Below, one piece after another: positions 5,756-6,927 of a stretch of DNA of 6,927 nucleotides (position 1 is its first letter; each line of letters begins with the position of its first letter). The DNA lies in NCBI GenBank assembly GCA_003224635.1, contig QHZK01000171.1, positions 1 to 6,927 of the forward strand, given 5' to 3'. Made by a program: the position numbers and the translations under genes. The notes under the pieces were generated by a model. It searched no databases and had not been told where the DNA came from. It saw only the letters and a list, made by a program, of their open reading frames with translations. Origin of the DNA: Acidobacteriota bacterium (lineage in GTDB: Bacteria > Acidobacteriota > Terriglobia > UBA7540).

Positions 5756-5932
5756 GAATCCGCAGATTTCGCAGATTACACAGATTAAAATTTCGGACTG
5801 ACCGCGAGCGGCGCGTAATGTCGAGCCTTCAACGATGGTGCGGTTCACCCGATGCCTACACGACGGATTCCGCCGCCTCGGCGCCGACGAGGGAATTTCC
5901 AATCTGCGAACATCTGTGCAATATGCGGATTC
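5756..5932. repeat. Inverted pair of 9-bp-periodic CGCAGATT repeats
   Basis: The left block (5760-5786) is three tandem nonamers: CCGCAGATT, TCGCAGATT, ACACAGATT. The right block (5901-5932) carries three units in the opposite orientation; read on the minus strand they are CCGCATATT, GCACAGATG and (after one extra base) TCGCAGATT. Both blocks begin with GAATCCGCA when read outside-in. The 114 bp between them contains no convincing gene. CGCAGATT nonamer repeats are a familiar but functionally unexplained feature of intergenic DNA in Acidobacteriota and other environmental phyla. The pair sits in the 220-bp gap between the propeller gene and the KDG kinase gene and could form a long imperfect stem in a read-through transcript. 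Confidence 0.75.
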
Positions 5933-5968
5933 TCTGTTGCGTAGCCAGTGGAGGAGGAGGTGGCATCG

Positions 5969-6927
5969 ATGTTCGACGTGGTGACTTTTGGCGAGGCCAT
6001 GATTCGTCTGGCGCCGCCCGATTTTCAGCGCCTCGAACAGACATCGTCCCTCGACGTCCAGGTGGGCGGCGGTGAGTTGAACGTTGCCGTCGGCGTGGCC
6101 CGCTTGGGGCTCAAGAGCACGTGGATTTCCCGGCTGCCCAAGAACGCGCTCGGACGGCTGCTCGAAAACCGCGCGCGACAGGCGGGCGTCGATACCAGCA
6201 ACGTTATCTGGTCCGACGCCGAGAGGCTCGGCTTGTACTTCGTCGAGTTCGGCGCGGCGCCGCGTCCGAGCTCCGTGCTCTACGACCGCGCGGGTTCCGC
6301 TATCAGCGCTATCAAGCCCGGGGAGGTCGATTGGAAGCGCGTCTTCACGGGCGTCAAGTGGTTCCACACCAGCGGCATCACGCCGGCCTTGAGCGAGTCC
6401 GCTGCCGCCGTCACGCTGGAGGCGGTGAAAACAGCGCGCGAGGCCGGAGTGACGGTGAGCTACGATCTGAACTACCGCGGCAAGCTGTGGTCGCCCGACA
6501 AGGCCCAGGCCGTGCAGGAGCCGCTGATGAAATACGTGGACGCGCTCATCACCACCGAGGAAGACACGAGCGTCGTCTTCAAGATCAAGGCGGCGGGCAA
6601 GACCGACGCGCGGGGTTTCACGGAGGTCTCCGCCGCATCCTATAAGGATGTGGCGCGGCGGCTCGAGGAGAAATTCCATTTCATGGCGGTGGCCATCACT
6701 CTGCGCGAGAACCCGCTGGTGTGGCGCAATACGTGGACCGCGCTCGCCTACGCCGAGGGGAAGTTCTACGACGACGTGAAGTACGATCTGGAGATTGTGG
6801 ACCGCATCGGAGGCGGCGATTCGTTCAGCGCCGGGTTCATTTACGGAGTGCTGGTGAAGAAGTCGTATGAAGCCGGCGTCCGCTACGGCAACGCCTTCAG
6901 CGCCCTGAAGCACTCGAATCCCGGCGA
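5969..6927 (+). CDS. kdgK: 2-keto-3-deoxygluconate kinase, PfkB family (3' end beyond window)
   Basis: The frame runs open from the ATG at 5969 to the window edge (319 codons, then two bases), so the last few dozen residues are missing. It is predicted to phosphorylate 2-keto-3-deoxygluconate with ATP to 2-keto-3-deoxy-6-phosphogluconate in the cytoplasm, feeding the lower Entner-Doudoroff pathway. FGEAMIRLAPP (7-17) and GGGELNVAVGVARLG (33-47) form the N-terminal sugar-binding region. APRPSSVLYDRAGSAIS (97-113) and YDLNYR (165-170) are typical of the KDG kinase branch. DRIGGGDSFSAGF (278-290) is PfkB signature 2, with the GGG anion hole and catalytic base Asp284. KHSNPG (314-319) begins the conserved C-terminal motif. 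The start is set by GGAGGAGGAGG with an 8-nt gap to the ATG. A related ribokinase-family sugar specificity cannot be excluded. Confidence 0.88.
   Translation, partial: MFDVVTFGEAMIRLAPPDFQRLEQTSSLDVQVGGGELNVAVGVARLGLKSTWISRLPKNALGRLLENRARQAGVDTSNVIWSDAERLGLYFVEFGAAPRPSSVLYDRAGSAISAIKPGEVDWKRVFTGVKWFHTSGITPALSESAAAVTLEAVKTAREAGVTVSYDLNYRGKLWSPDKAQAVQEPLMKYVDALITTEEDTSVVFKIKAAGKTDARGFTEVSAASYKDVARRLEEKFHFMAVAITLRENPLVWRNTWTALAYAEGKFYDDVKYDLEIVDRIGGGDSFSAGFIYGVLVKKSYEAGVRYGNAFSALKHSNPG

Noticed and set aside
5760..5932. CRISPR array
   Set aside because: Units are 9 bp without unique spacers, there are only three per block, and the second block is inverted. None of this fits CRISPR architecture.
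5729..6913. A 394-codon open frame on the minus strand
   Set aside because: It runs antisense to the KDG kinase, whose plus-strand frame has clear family motifs and a strong ribosome binding site. The antisense product shows no recognisable domain. It is a high-GC shadow frame.

Overview
The window (about 6.9 kb, GC-rich, strong GGAGG-type ribosome binding sites) looks like chromosomal DNA of a soil-type bacterium. The gene repertoire suggests Acidobacteriota: an acidobacterial-style agmatine deiminase, a stand-alone degenerate receiver protein, a Tat-exported beta-propeller lactonase, a secreted Asp-box propeller protein and a 2-keto-3-deoxygluconate (KDG) kinase. The 9-bp-periodic CGCAGATT and CTCCGTG intergenic repeats fit the same picture. 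The taxonomic call is inference from protein flavour and repeats; there is no rRNA or other marker gene here.

Layout. Minus strand, 31-1149: agmatine deiminase (aguA). 1150-1552: non-coding, with a candidate aguA promoter and three copies of a GGcTTCGTTT word. Minus strand, 1553-1960: receiver-only protein with a near-perfect Shine-Dalgarno and a strong hairpin inside its 3' half. 1961-2452: long, partly AT-rich regulatory or scar region with a good minus-strand sigma70-type promoter (TTGATT-17-TATAAT), a 55-bp palindrome and two short perfect tandem repeats. 2453-2584: decayed 5' end of what appears to be a type ISP restriction-modification/N6-DNA-methylase gene, with an in-frame amber codon and then an abrupt loss of homology at a repeat-rich palindromic patch (2585-2680). 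Plus strand, 2858-4138: Tat-signal lactonase-fold protein. Plus strand, 4246-5748: secreted six-Asp-box propeller protein. 5756-5932: inverted pair of 9-bp-periodic CGCAGATT repeats. Plus strand, 5969 to the window end: PfkB-family KDG kinase, cut by the window edge.

How the genes fit together. The three plus-strand genes could share a theme of sugar-acid metabolism (lactone opening outside the cytoplasm, KDG phosphorylation inside), but gaps of 107 and 220 bp mean an operon is not shown. The two minus-strand genes are separated by about 400 bp and have no obvious functional link. I found no complete novel multi-gene system. The most unusual content is the non-coding and decayed material at 2200-2680 and the recurring 9-bp-periodic repeats at three places.
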